From an uncultured Clostridia bacterium (GTDB taxonomy: Bacteria > Bacillota > Clostridia > TANB77 > CAG-508): 21,852 nt of DNA. The notes below the pieces were generated by a model. That model had not been told where the DNA came from and ran no database searches. It saw nothing but the letters and a program-made list of their open reading frames with translations. The DNA lies in assembly GCA_934169775.1 (NCBI GenBank), contig CAKPOI010000027.1, forward strand, positions 1 to 21,852. The letters are read 5' to 3'. Shown piece after piece: positions 13,313-21,618 of this stretch. The translations under genes were made by a program, and so were the position numbers. The number at the start of each line of letters is the position of its first letter. Position 1 is the stretch's first letter.

Positions 13313-15772
13313 TTAATATTTTCTCATCTGCTCTAAAGTTGAATTAATACTAGGTGTAAAACCATTATTATTAACTGTAGGTGGTCTATATGTTGTTTTT
13401 CCATTTTTTACTGGATAAATCATATTAGCCAATTCAGTTAAAATCTGTATTATATTTTTAGAATATCCCTTCAAAGAAATTTCGCAATCTATTATTCCCT
13501 CCAAATATTTAACATATACTTGTTCATCAAAAGGAATAGATATATATTTAATAAGATTTTTATCAAATAAATCAACCATATAAGTCATAGCAGGATCATT
13601 ATATGATGACATACCGCCGATTATAATCTTATCATTAACCTTTTTTAATTTTTCTGCCTTATTCAAAATAATTCTTAATTTCTTTTCATCTAACACATTT
13701 CTTGATCTTAAAACATTCAAAAATGCCGTAAGTGGTTGAATTGTTAAGATATCCATTGATTGTATCAAATAAATTTCTTGTGCATTTGCAAAATAAGAAA
13801 TAGGTGTTTGAAAATCACAATCAATTAAAACAACAGAATAATTTTTAATTAAAGTTTGCAAAATTTCCGCAGTATTATCTAAATACTCATCATCTGGTAA
13901 AGATGTATAAACAGTCAAGTTTCTATTAACTTGAATTCCTTTAGCAACTCCATTTGTCAAATTTCCAAAACATGTCATTGCTGTATTTCTTAGTTCATCT
14001 TCATTATTTGTATAAATATAATATGCATTACGATTTTTAGTTGTATCTAAAATTGCAGTAGAAATTCCTTGTGATGATAAAACCTGTGCAACATTATTTA
14101 CTACAAAAGATGTTCCATTTTTACTTGTTCCAACAAAACAAGCAACCTTTTTATCCTGTGTTAATAATGATGATATATCAACTATTTTTTCTTCTTTATT
14201 ATAATTTCTTTCTGAATTTATAAATTGATTTTGATTGTCAGCTACTCTGTTAAAGTTAGTTTCATTCATACTAGCCCTTGGCATCATTATATCATTCTTC
14301 TCATTTTGCATCTTTATGTTTGGCATCATTACGTCATCTTCTTCATCTTGCATACTTATGCCTGGCATCATTACATCATTATCTTCCTCATCTTGCATAT
14401 TTATACCTGGCATCATTACATCATTTTCTTCTTCATTTTGCATACTTATACCTGGCATCATTACATCATTATCTTCCTCATCTTGCATATTTATACCTGG
14501 CATCATTACATCATTTTCTTCTTCATCTTGCATATTTATACCTGGCATCACTACATTATTATCTTCTTCGTTTTCCATATTTGCACCTGGCATAACCACA
14601 TCATTTTCATCATTTATAATTTTTATTTGATTTTCATCATTAACTTTCTTTTTTGGTCTTCCTCTTCTTTTTGGTGTTATATTTTCATTAGGTTCTGGTA
14701 AAGGATTTTTTCGTGGTCTTCCCCTCTTTCGTGGAGCAGGTTTAACAATTTCTTCCTCTACAGTTTCAGTTGGTTCTTTTACTTTGTTTGTAACATTTAC
14801 ACTAGTTTCTTCTTCATCTGCTTTATTATCAATAACATCATTATTAACATATTTACTTATTTCTTTTTCTATTTGTTCTATCTTATCTTCCTCTGTTTGA
14901 GTAACAACTTTTGGTTTTGATAGTTTTTTTGTAGTCTGTAAATTTACCGCACTTGGTATTACAACCGGTTTAGCTAAAATATTCTCAGGTGTATTAACTG
15001 TTTTCAATAGTTTTTCACTAGTACCAGACAATTTTGTATCATTTTTAGGTTTTCTTAATTTATCAGCAACTTTATCTCCATATGCAAATAATTTCTGATA
15101 TTTAGCTGATTTTTCCTCCAAAACTGCTCTTACATTTAAAGGTAAAAACTTGCAAATAATTTTAAGCTGAATATCATTATATTGAGAAGCAATATTATCA
15201 AAACTTTCTATATACTTTTCTTCATTTTTTCCTAATCTTTTATAATGATCTAAAATATTTTGAATTTCAACTTCACTAACATCATTTTCACTCTCAGGAG
15301 CATATTTAACATTATCTACATCTATTTTATAATAGGCTTTAGCTTCCTTTTTAGAACGAGGTTTGTTTATTAATTTACATACTTCATCTAAATTTCTATC
15401 TTGACCTAGTAAAGCATCATATATACTTATTCCAAATAATTTTACTAACATTTGTTCAGATTTAGTTCTTCTGTCAGAACAAATGAAAATAATTGGTATA
15501 TTATCTCCTTGATAATTTGAAGCTTCATCACTAATATTATCTAGTTTTTCAAAAATAAATTTATCTATTTGATCATATTGATTATTAGTAAATGTCTCTA
15601 AATCTTCACTTATAACAATTCTTTCATATGTTTTATCTTTTTGTAATTCTTTTAAAATTGCATTAAAGTAATAAACATTTTTATATGAAATTATCTCTTT
15701 ATATTCTCTTTGATATTTTTTTACAATGTTTTCTGACATTTCTTCATTACTTACAGCAAATAAAACTTTCAT
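13313..15772 (-). CDS. CpaE/TadZ-like MinD-family ATPase with AT-hooks and tandem repeats
   Basis: 819 aa. The N-terminal ~130 residues (MKVLFAVSNEEMSENIV... IPIIFICSDRRT) look like an atypical receiver domain. A long linker follows, with two AT-hook motifs (KRGRPRKN near 353 and RRGRPKKK near 369) and eight copies of a 15-residue acidic repeat (about 389-500). The C-terminal ~270 residues are MinD/ParA-like: VACFVGTSKNGTSFVVNNVA in place of a normal Walker A, VVLIDCDF as Walker B and LRIILNKAEK. The P-loop lacks the usual GKT, so nucleotide use is uncertain. Receiver plus MinD-like ATPase is the CpaE/TadZ plan, which places pilus or secretion machines at a cell pole. The AT-hooks suggest DNA contact, which is unusual. 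The ribosome binding site lies in the last codons of the preceding gene. Confidence 0.78.
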   Translation of the reverse strand: MKVLFAVSNEEMSENIVKKYQREYKEIISYKNVYYFNAILKELQKDKTYERIVISEDLETFTNNQYDQIDKFIFEKLDNISDEASNYQGDNIPIIFICSDRRTKSEQMLVKLFGISIYDALLGQDRNLDEVCKLINKPRSKKEAKAYYKIDVDNVKYAPESENDVSEVEIQNILDHYKRLGKNEEKYIESFDNIASQYNDIQLKIICKFLPLNVRAVLEEKSAKYQKLFAYGDKVADKLRKPKNDTKLSGTSEKLLKTVNTPENILAKPVVIPSAVNLQTTKKLSKPKVVTQTEEDKIEQIEKEISKYVNNDVIDNKADEEETSVNVTNKVKEPTETVEEEIVKPAPRKRGRPRKNPLPEPNENITPKRRGRPKKKVNDENQIKIINDENDVVMPGANMENEEDNNVVMPGINMQDEEENDVMMPGINMQDEEDNDVMMPGISMQNEEENDVMMPGINMQDEEDNDVMMPGISMQDEEDDVMMPNIKMQNEKNDIMMPRASMNETNFNRVADNQNQFINSERNYNKEEKIVDISSLLTQDKKVACFVGTSKNGTSFVVNNVAQVLSSQGISTAILDTTKNRNAYYIYTNNEDELRNTAMTCFGNLTNGVAKGIQVNRNLTVYTSLPDDEYLDNTAEILQTLIKNYSVVLIDCDFQTPISYFANAQEIYLIQSMDILTIQPLTAFLNVLRSRNVLDEKKLRIILNKAEKLKKVNDKIIIGGMSSYNDPAMTYMVDLFDKNLIKYISIPFDEQVYVKYLEGIIDCEISLKGYSKNIIQILTELANMIYPVKNGKTTYRPPTVNNNGFTPSINSTLEQMRKY
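14270..14606 (-). repeat. Eight-copy 45-bp in-frame tandem repeat with a 90-bp higher-order unit
   Basis: It encodes units like VMMPGINMQDEEEND. Alternating units end in EEEND or EEDND, and neighbouring pairs are almost identical over 90 bp (around 14361-14540), while the outer units are diverged (MPGANMENEED, MPNIKMQNEKN, MPRASMNE). One unit near 14330 is a residue shorter. The central pairs look recently duplicated, so copy number may vary between strains. Confidence 0.9.
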
Positions 15773-15775
15773 TTG

Positions 15776-16183
15776 TTACCCCCTTCCAAATTTTATAAAC
15801 ACCGCAAAAGCAAGTGGTAAAACTTGGCAAATAATTAATAAAATTGTAAATGTAACCATTAGTCCCATACCTTTTTCTAAAGTATCTAACTTACGGATAC
15901 CTATAACATATTTATGTATAGCACCTATTGCAATTCCTAAAAAGCAAAAAGGTATACTATATATTTGTATTAAATGTAAAATATAAGCAACTGTTCCATA
16001 TGCTTTAGAACCATATTTTTCTTGATAATCCTGGATTGTCTTAGTTTCATTCTCTTTTATCTCTACTAATTTACTTTCCGTAGTATTATCTATTACTTCT
16101 TCTGTAGCACTAACTACTACATTATTTGTATAAAACACAAAAATTAATAATATAGTAAGCAACATACCTGCTATCTTTTTCAT
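15776..16183 (-). CDS. Small secreted/membrane protein, VirB2/TrbC-like topology
   Basis: 135 aa. A signal peptide (about 1-26, ending VVVSA) is followed by a polar segment (27-58) and two hydrophobic stretches at about 63-88 and 106-132, separated by the short basic loop HKYVIGIRKLDTLEKG. A cleaved signal with two helices and a short basic loop is the layout of TrbC/VirB2-type pilins, but identity cannot be shown by eye. AGAAAGGAATGGG precedes the ATG at 16183. It is first in an operon with the MinD-like ATPase, whose start is 3 bases after its stop. The combination hints at an envelope machine. Confidence 0.65.
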   Translation of the reverse strand: MKKIAGMLLTILLIFVFYTNNVVVSATEEVIDNTTESKLVEIKENETKTIQDYQEKYGSKAYGTVAYILHLIQIYSIPFCFLGIAIGAIHKYVIGIRKLDTLEKGMGLMVTFTILLIICQVLPLAFAVFIKFGRG

Positions 16184-16218
16184 TTCTTATCCCATTCCTT
16201 TCTCTATTTTACCACTAT

Positions 16219-16247
16219 ATAATACAATAAGTTTAAAAAAATAGCAA
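16219..16247 (-). promoter_or_regulatory. Promoter of the three-gene operon 16183-12184
   Basis: Minus-strand TTGCTA (16242-16247), 17-bp spacer, TATTAT (16219-16224). The start would be about 30 bases before the ATG at 16183. It shows this operon is separate from the glucosaminidase gene upstream. Confidence 0.6.
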
Positions 16248-16323
16248 GCAATATTAAGAAAATTCTTGAATAAATTTACGGAAACAGCAATAACACCATC
16301 TAAACAAATATCATCAAAAAGCA

Positions 16324-17328
16324 CTACAATTTTGCATACAAATATTGCATATGTTTAAAAACCGCATTAGCCCAATTCTTATCTGTAGCATATTTAGCAT
16401 TAACACCAGTCAAAGTCGGACTAGAATAATAAGAACCAACAGCCTGTTCTCCGCCATAAATACTTGTCCCCCTAGGATTCAAGTAATATTTAACTAACAC
16501 TCTAGAAATCAAATCAATACTCTCAGAATAATTAGAAAACTTATAAGCACCATTATATGGATTTGAATCATATGCACCATATCCAAAAAGATTTTTCTTA
16601 TCCTTAGCAATTTTAGAAGTTCCCCAATTGCTCTCATGTATACCTATAGCAGCAACAAACAACCCATTAATATTATACTGTTTTTCAACATAATAAAAAT
16701 ATTCTGCATTCTGCTCAAAAATCTTGTTTACATCTTTACTATCACTCAAAACTTTTTGAAATTGTTCCAAAGAAAGTCCACTTGGCTTATTTAAAGGCAT
16801 ATCAAAAGAAAAACTTTGATTAGTTTGAGATATTTCTTTTTTTACAACACCTGTACCAACTTTTATAACTTTATCTAAAGCAGGTTTAACAACAACTATA
16901 GAAATCTGTTCTTCATCTTTTAACTTTCCATTTTCATAAACTTTTTTATATGTAATTCTTTGTGTTCCCTTTTTTCCCTCTTGAGAAACAGCTGACTGTC
17001 CTTTTAATAACTCATCTGTTTGAACATATTCTGTTAAATATTCCAATTCCACATCTTCTTGTCTTAACTCCTCAGATGTGCTTTGATTAGAGTTTTGCTC
17101 TATTATAGAATCAATATTAATCTTATTTACTTCAGAATACTTTACATCATCTTCTGAAACTTTCATATCATCTGGTTCAGCACTAGCAGCATAAGAAATA
17201 TTTCCTTTTATATAAAGGTTATAAAAAATAATAATATCGAATAAAATAATAACAAAAAAACATGTAAAAATAATATTTTTTAAATTTATCTTTAACTTAA
17301 ACAAATTTGTTTTTTCTTTAGATTTCAT
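16324..17328 (-). CDS. Membrane-anchored G5-domain N-acetylglucosaminidase (GH73)
   Basis: 334 aa from the ATG at 17328, preceded by GGAGG; the frame opens 8 codons earlier but that start overlaps the binding site. An N-terminal anchor helix (about 17-39) is followed by a polar linker and a G5 domain (about 95-160; LEYLTEYVQTDELLKG ... KVIKVGTG). The glucosaminidase domain (about 215-334) has the probable catalytic Glu232 in AIGIHESNWGTS and then NLFGYGAYDSNPYNGAYKF. GH73 enzymes cut the N-acetylglucosaminyl bond of peptidoglycan; the G5 domain is thought to bind cell-wall sugars. It would act on the outer face of the membrane in wall turnover or daughter-cell separation. It has a strong promoter, divergent from the operon at 17500. 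Confidence 0.9.
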   Translation of the reverse strand: MKSKEKTNLFKLKINLKNIIFTCFFVIILFDIIIFYNLYIKGNISYAASAEPDDMKVSEDDVKYSEVNKINIDSIIEQNSNQSTSEELRQEDVELEYLTEYVQTDELLKGQSAVSQEGKKGTQRITYKKVYENGKLKDEEQISIVVVKPALDKVIKVGTGVVKKEISQTNQSFSFDMPLNKPSGLSLEQFQKVLSDSKDVNKIFEQNAEYFYYVEKQYNINGLFVAAIGIHESNWGTSKIAKDKKNLFGYGAYDSNPYNGAYKFSNYSESIDLISRVLVKYYLNPRGTSIYGGEQAVGSYYSSPTLTGVNAKYATDKNWANAVFKHMQYLYAKL

Positions 17329-17390
17329 AATAAAATTTCCTCCATAAATCACATTTTACAATTTATGATATTTTTCGCATCTTCAAAATA

Positions 17391-17419
17391 ATTGTAACTT
17401 TTTACAGCATTTTTGTCAA
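17391..17419 (-). promoter_or_regulatory. Promoter of the glucosaminidase gene
   Basis: Minus-strand consensus TTGACA (17414-17419), 17-bp spacer, TACAAT (17391-17396). It lies about 60 bases before the ATG at 17328. Confidence 0.8.
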
Positions 17420-17420
17420 T

Positions 17421-17432
17421 CCAAAATTTTGG
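17421..17432. promoter_or_regulatory. 12-bp palindrome between divergent promoters, possible operator
   Basis: CCAAAATTTTGG is perfectly palindromic. It starts 2 bp from the -35 of the leftward promoter and ends 9 bp before the -35 of the rightward promoter, where one regulator could control both. No candidate regulator gene is adjacent. Confidence 0.4.
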
Positions 17433-17441
17433 AATTTTTTC

Positions 17442-17470
17442 TTGATTTTATTTAAAAAATATTATATCAT
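17442..17470 (+). promoter_or_regulatory. Promoter of the 17500-20131 operon
   Basis: TTGATT (17442-17447), 17-bp spacer, TATCAT (17465-17470). The transcript would start some 20-25 bases before the ATG at 17500. Confidence 0.65.
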
Positions 17471-17499
17471 ATTAATACCAAAAAGAAAGGATTTAACAA

Positions 17500-18330
17500 A
17501 TGAAAAGTTTTATAATAAAATACAAAAAACTTTTAATACCACTTACAATATTAATTATTTTTGCAATACTATTATTAATATTTACAATTTCAAAATATCT
17601 TCCAATATTGAATACAAAAAACAACTTTGAAAAACAAATATTAAGTTTTGCAAACAAAAATAATAAAACCACATTTTCAATTAACGAAATCACTCTATTT
17701 AGCAGTTGCGACGTAAAAAATAAATTAAGTGGAAAATCAAACTTCACAATAGAAAATCTATATGCTTATACTGATATTGCAATATTTATAAACAAAAATT
17801 CAAATGAAAGCACTTTAGAAAACACACTAAAAGATGTAACAATTAAAAATATATCAATAGATGAACCTGCACAAGAAGGACAAGCAAAAATATATTACAA
17901 AAACCTTAATCAATTTGCAAAAGCAACACTCCCTTCTAATACTGAAACATCTCTAACACCTATAGAAGATGAATTAAAATTTCAAACTATATCTGATGAA
18001 ACCACAGATTTTTCTAATCCTGTTTTATACAATAATTGTGCCAACCCAATTACACTTAGTTACATTATTGAAAACATAAAAACAGATTATACTATTTTAG
18101 ACACTTCTACCCCAATAACATACAATGGTTCATTATTAAAAAGATGTGTAGTTCCAATAAGTAATATAGCCTCAAAAATATCATTTGAAATTAATATCAC
18201 AAACTATAAAGATGAAAAATTTAAAAGTAAAGTATTTATCACTATTCCATTTAAAAATGACACAAACTCAATTTATGATGGAAATATAACAATCAAACAA
18301 AACACAAATTTTGTTTTTTATCAATATTAA
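17500..18330 (+). CDS. Unknown protein with N-terminal membrane anchor
   Basis: 276 aa. The N-terminus has a basic MKSFIIKYKK then a single helix (about 11-33), followed by about 240 polar residues rich in Asn, Thr, Ser and Lys that look like extended beta structure. Two cysteines at about 69 and 178, plus one at about 214, occur in the outer part. AAAGGA precedes the ATG at 17500. I recognise no family. It is the first gene of an operon and ends 16 bases before the acyl-CoA synthetase start, so it may be a surface partner of lipid metabolism, which is only inference from context. Confidence 0.75.
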   Translation: MKSFIIKYKKLLIPLTILIIFAILLLIFTISKYLPILNTKNNFEKQILSFANKNNKTTFSINEITLFSSCDVKNKLSGKSNFTIENLYAYTDIAIFINKNSNESTLENTLKDVTIKNISIDEPAQEGQAKIYYKNLNQFAKATLPSNTETSLTPIEDELKFQTISDETTDFSNPVLYNNCANPITLSYIIENIKTDYTILDTSTPITYNGSLLKRCVVPISNIASKISFEINITNYKDEKFKSKVFITIPFKNDTNSIYDGNITIKQNTNFVFYQY

Positions 18331-18346
18331 TAAAGGAGTAATCAAA

Positions 18347-20131
18347 ATGAGTAAAAATTTAACAATAAAAGAAAAATTGGAAAAAAAATACCATAAATGC
18401 GAAGAAGTAGCCGATTTAAAAGAAATGTTATACCGCTCTAGCAATATTTATGGAAGTAGAATCGCATTCAAAGTGAAAAATGATAAAGGCGAAATTTACC
18501 CAATAAGTTACAAAGAATTTAAACAAGATGTAGTTCAACTTGGAACATATTTAATTCAATTAGGATTTTTAGGGAAACGAATTGCAGTAATTGGAAAAAA
18601 CTCATATCAATGGGCAGTCTCATATTTTGCAGCTACAATAGTTGGCGTTGTTGTACCTTTAGATAAAGAATTACATAATGACGATGTTATAAATTTCTTA
18701 AACATTTCAGAAAGTGTTTGTATTCTTAGTGATTCCAAAAATTTAAAAGGAATCTTAGAAAAAAAATCAGACTTACAAAATCAAGATATTTGTATGATTT
18801 CTTTAGATTTAGAAAAAAAATCTAATTCCACAAAATTAGATCAAAATGAAAAATCAGAAATTTACTATATTAATGATTGCATAGCAAAAGGTAAAGAATT
18901 TTTAATTCAAGGAAACACTGAATTTGATAAAATAGAAATAAATCCAGATGAAATGCGTATCTTACTATTTACATCAGGTACAACAGGTAATGCAAAAGGT
19001 GTATGTCTTTCTCACAAAAATATATGTTCAAACATTACATCAATTTATGGAATAGTAAAAGTAAAAAGAAGTGACTTATTTTTCTCTATTCTTCCTATAC
19101 ACCATACTTATGAATGTACAATAGGATTTTTATTACCACTATACAGTGGTGCTAGCATATGTTATTGTGATGGATTAAGATACATATTAAAAAACATGGG
19201 AGAATATCACCCATCTGTAATTTTATGTGTACCACTTCTACTAGAAAATATGCACAAAAATATTATAAAAAACATGAATAAAACATTACCAAAAAAATAT
19301 GTTACATCACTTAACGAAAATCCTTATGATAAATTACCTGGACCAATAAAACATATTGTAAAAAACAAAGTAAAAAACACATTAGGTGGAAGATTACGTG
19401 TATTTATTGTTGGTGCCGCTGGAGTAAACCCAACAATTGCTGCAGACTTTGAAAAACTAGGTTTACTTACATTACAAGGTTATGGTTTAACTGAATGTTC
19501 ACCACTTGTTGCAGGCAATAATGATTTTTATCATAAAGACGATAGCTGTGGATTACCTATTCCTAAAGTTACATATAAAATTGATAATCCTAATGAAAAT
19601 GGTGAAGGTGAAATTCTAGTTCAAGGACCAAATGTAATGCTTGGTTATTACAATATGCCTGAAGAAACTGCTAAAGCTCTAAAAGATGGTTGGTTCCATA
19701 CAGGTGATATTGGAAAAATTGATGAACAAGGTTATTTATATATTACTGGTAGATGCAAAAGTGTTATTGTTACAAAAAATGGTAAAAATATTTATCCAGA
19801 AGAAGTTGAATATTACTTAAATGACAATCCTCTTATTTCTGAATCTCTTGTATTAGGTATCCAAAAAGATGATGATGACGAAACTTATATCAATGCTCAA
19901 ATATTGCCTAATATAGAAGCAATTACAGAATATCTAAAAGGTTCTGTTCCTACAAAAGACGAAATCAAAAAAATTATGAGTGATATAGTTGCTAATGTTA
20001 ATAGTAAGCTTCCTAATTATAAACATATAAAAGGTATCATAATTCGTGATAAAGAATTTGAAAAAACTACAACTCAAAAAATTAAACGTTATGGAGACAA
20101 CACAAACATTGATAAAAAAGATAAAGAATAA
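18347..20131 (+). CDS. Long-chain fatty-acid-CoA ligase / AMP-binding acyl-CoA synthetase
   Basis: 594 aa from the ATG at 18347, preceded by AAAGGAG. ANL-superfamily motifs in order: P-loop TSGTTGNAKG (from 209), the PIHHTYE segment, GYGLTE (378-383), HTGDIG (TGD 452-454), the GRCKSVIVTKNGKNIYPEEVE hinge and the C-terminal KIKR with the probable catalytic Lys near 578. These enzymes activate a fatty acid with ATP to acyl-AMP and then to acyl-CoA. Length and the PIHHTYE/GYGLTE types point to the long-chain FadD/FACL class on the inner membrane face. The exact substrate is not visible. Its stop codon lies inside the large inverted repeat shared with the convergent gene. Confidence 0.92.
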   Translation: MSKNLTIKEKLEKKYHKCEEVADLKEMLYRSSNIYGSRIAFKVKNDKGEIYPISYKEFKQDVVQLGTYLIQLGFLGKRIAVIGKNSYQWAVSYFAATIVGVVVPLDKELHNDDVINFLNISESVCILSDSKNLKGILEKKSDLQNQDICMISLDLEKKSNSTKLDQNEKSEIYYINDCIAKGKEFLIQGNTEFDKIEINPDEMRILLFTSGTTGNAKGVCLSHKNICSNITSIYGIVKVKRSDLFFSILPIHHTYECTIGFLLPLYSGASICYCDGLRYILKNMGEYHPSVILCVPLLLENMHKNIIKNMNKTLPKKYVTSLNENPYDKLPGPIKHIVKNKVKNTLGGRLRVFIVGAAGVNPTIAADFEKLGLLTLQGYGLTECSPLVAGNNDFYHKDDSCGLPIPKVTYKIDNPNENGEGEILVQGPNVMLGYYNMPEETAKALKDGWFHTGDIGKIDEQGYLYITGRCKSVIVTKNGKNIYPEEVEYYLNDNPLISESLVLGIQKDDDDETYINAQILPNIEAITEYLKGSVPTKDEIKKIMSDIVANVNSKLPNYKHIKGIIIRDKEFEKTTTQKIKRYGDNTNIDKKDKE

Positions 20132-20198
20132 AGTAGAGGAAAAATAGAAGAAATTTATTTTTACAAATTTCTTCTATTTTTCCTCTACTTTATTCTTT
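20123..20198. terminator. 34-bp perfect inverted repeat, bidirectional terminator overlapping two gene ends
   Basis: 20123-20156 pairs perfectly with 20165-20198 around the 8-base loop ATTTTTAC. The stop codon of the acyl-CoA synthetase (20129-20131) is in the left arm, and that of the HD-domain gene (20185-20187) is in the right arm. Arms of this length are unusual for intrinsic terminators. Confidence 0.85.
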
Positions 20199-21093
20199 TC
20201 CCTTGCACCAAAGGATTTAAATCTCTTATTTTCACATTTGGTAAATCAAAGATTGGTATTTCATCAGCTGTTATATTTTCAAATTTATCCAAATATTTAA
20301 GTAATCTTACATCATTCGTTTGCTTCAATTTAGACATTATTTCTTCCTCATTTGCCACATATAATTCTTCATAAGTAATATATTCATTATCAATACCATA
20401 TTTGGTAATATCAGCTAAAAGTTGCATCATATAATTATCCTCATTAGAATGGCAATAAATATCTATACTTTCACTAATTTCTAAAACCCTTTTTGCAATA
20501 TTTTTTGTTTTGAAACCTATCTCATTATCATAAATCTCTATATCGTTTATAATATCTTTTATATCTTTATAATCTACATTTTTTGTCCAAGAAATCCCTG
20601 TAAGTATCACTCCATCTAACCTGTCAGCACACACTTTAGGACGATCATTATCAACTATATTATATTGTTTAAAATTAATAATATCTTCAATATCGATATC
20701 ATCTTCTTCCAAACACTTATTTAAATACACATCACCTTCTAATATTTTTTCTGTATTTTTTTCTGTACTTTCTTGATTTTCATAATCTTTATTCATATAA
20801 TCTATTACATGTGAGAAACATGGAGTAGCAATATCATGAAATAGCCCTGCTATTGTAGCTTTTTTATCCTTAGAACATTTCCATGTTAGCAATGCTACTG
20901 TTAATGAATGATCATATCTTGTAATTTTTTCTTTAAAGTTATATATATCTTTAGATGCATAGTCCATTCCACAAAAATAGCATACTTTTTTTAACCTTTT
21001 TAAACATGGTGTATCCAAATATTTATTTAAAAATTCTGGTCTTTTATTATATTCTAATTTTTCTAGATAAAATTCAAGTAAAGTTTCTTCCAT
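20185..21093 (-). CDS. HD-domain phosphohydrolase
   Basis: 302 aa from the ATG at 21093, 9 bases after AAAGGA; 21 further codons upstream in frame lack a binding site. The HD signature is visible: His62 in RYDHSLTVALL, His86-Asp87 in AGLFHDIATPCFSHVIDYM and a downstream Asp in CADRLDGVIL, giving the H...HD...D metal site. The TPCFSHVID stretch resembles dNTP triphosphohydrolase/SAMHD1-like HD proteins, so a nucleotide or dNTP substrate is possible but not shown. A CYFCG pair lies near 38-42. Its last codons (GKRIK) are encoded in the arm of the inverted repeat shared with the acyl-CoA synthetase gene. Confidence 0.85.
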   Translation of the reverse strand: MEETLLEFYLEKLEYNKRPEFLNKYLDTPCLKRLKKVCYFCGMDYASKDIYNFKEKITRYDHSLTVALLTWKCSKDKKATIAGLFHDIATPCFSHVIDYMNKDYENQESTEKNTEKILEGDVYLNKCLEEDDIDIEDIINFKQYNIVDNDRPKVCADRLDGVILTGISWTKNVDYKDIKDIINDIEIYDNEIGFKTKNIAKRVLEISESIDIYCHSNEDNYMMQLLADITKYGIDNEYITYEELYVANEEEIMSKLKQTNDVRLLKYLDKFENITADEIPIFDLPNVKIRDLNPLVQGKRIK

Positions 21094-21204
21094 CTTTTTG
21101 TTCCTTTCTATTATTTCTTTAATATATAGACTAACAGATTTTTTAATAAAAATCAAGAAAATTCATTAAAGAACTTTACAAAAATTCAATCATAAATAAA
21201 GCAT

Positions 21205-21254
21205 AAAAATTCCCCGAAGGGACTGAAACTTATTCAACTTCAGCATTCGGGGAA
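21205..21254 (-). terminator. Terminator overlapping the end of the lipoprotein gene
   Basis: TTCCCCGAA (21210-21218) pairs with TTCGGGGAA (21246-21254), with an inner CTGAA/TTCAG stem, and on the minus strand is followed by TTTTT. The stop codon at 21230 lies in the loop region, so the last codons are part of the hairpin. Confidence 0.85.
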
Positions 21255-21532
21255 TAGAGTCTTTTCGTTCCGTCAGCATTGTACATGACAGTAAGTCCAC
21301 CATTTCTGTATCTATCTACGTAAGTATACATTACCATAGTAACTGGATCATACATAATATACTGATAAATACCGGTACCTTCAATCGAACCACTTTCAAC
21401 TACAATAAATGTCCCAGCTGATTTAGGTTGATAATCCAAGTCAGCCAAGTCAGTTTTCTCACCAGAACAACCTGATAACAAAACACACATTACGAGGGCG
21501 ATAATCATCGCAAGCATTTTCCGTTTTGTCAT
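21230..21532 (-). CDS. Small lipoprotein, DUF6440-like
   Basis: 100 aa. A lipoprotein signal MTKRKMLAMIIALVMCVLLS ends in the lipobox LSGC with Cys22, so the mature protein should be lipid-anchored outside the membrane. The body has YQYIMYDPVTMVMYTYVD and GGLTVMYNADGTKR. This resembles DUF6440-type proteins, which share a D-x-x-T-x-V-x-Y strand and a GGLT-D-DG turn. AGGAGG precedes the ATG at 21532. Its 3' part is richer in G+C than its neighbours (28/60 in 21241-21300). Promoter at 21579-21608 and its own terminator make it a single-gene unit. Function unknown. Confidence 0.85.
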   Translation of the reverse strand: MTKRKMLAMIIALVMCVLLSGCSGEKTDLADLDYQPKSAGTFIVVESGSIEGTGIYQYIMYDPVTMVMYTYVDRYRNGGLTVMYNADGTKRLYSPNAEVE

Positions 21533-21578
21533 TATAAATCCTCCTATTTAAAGTCCAAAAGACTGTATTATAATATAT

Positions 21579-21608
21579 ATTATAGCACAACTTTACAAAA
21601 AAGTACAA
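21579..21608 (-). promoter_or_regulatory. Promoter of the lipoprotein gene
   Basis: Minus-strand TTGTAC (21603-21608), 18-bp spacer, TATAAT (21579-21584) with an extended TGC just upstream. It lies 47 bases before the ATG. Confidence 0.65.
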
Positions 21609-21618
21609 TATTTATACT

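Noticed and set aside
14270..14606. CRISPR-like repeat array
   Set aside because: The units are contiguous, in frame and without unique spacers. They are a coding tandem repeat.
14225..14701. Plus-strand frames rich in WHHYI repeats
   Set aside because: They are mirror frames of the coding repeat of the TadZ-like gene and have no start signals.
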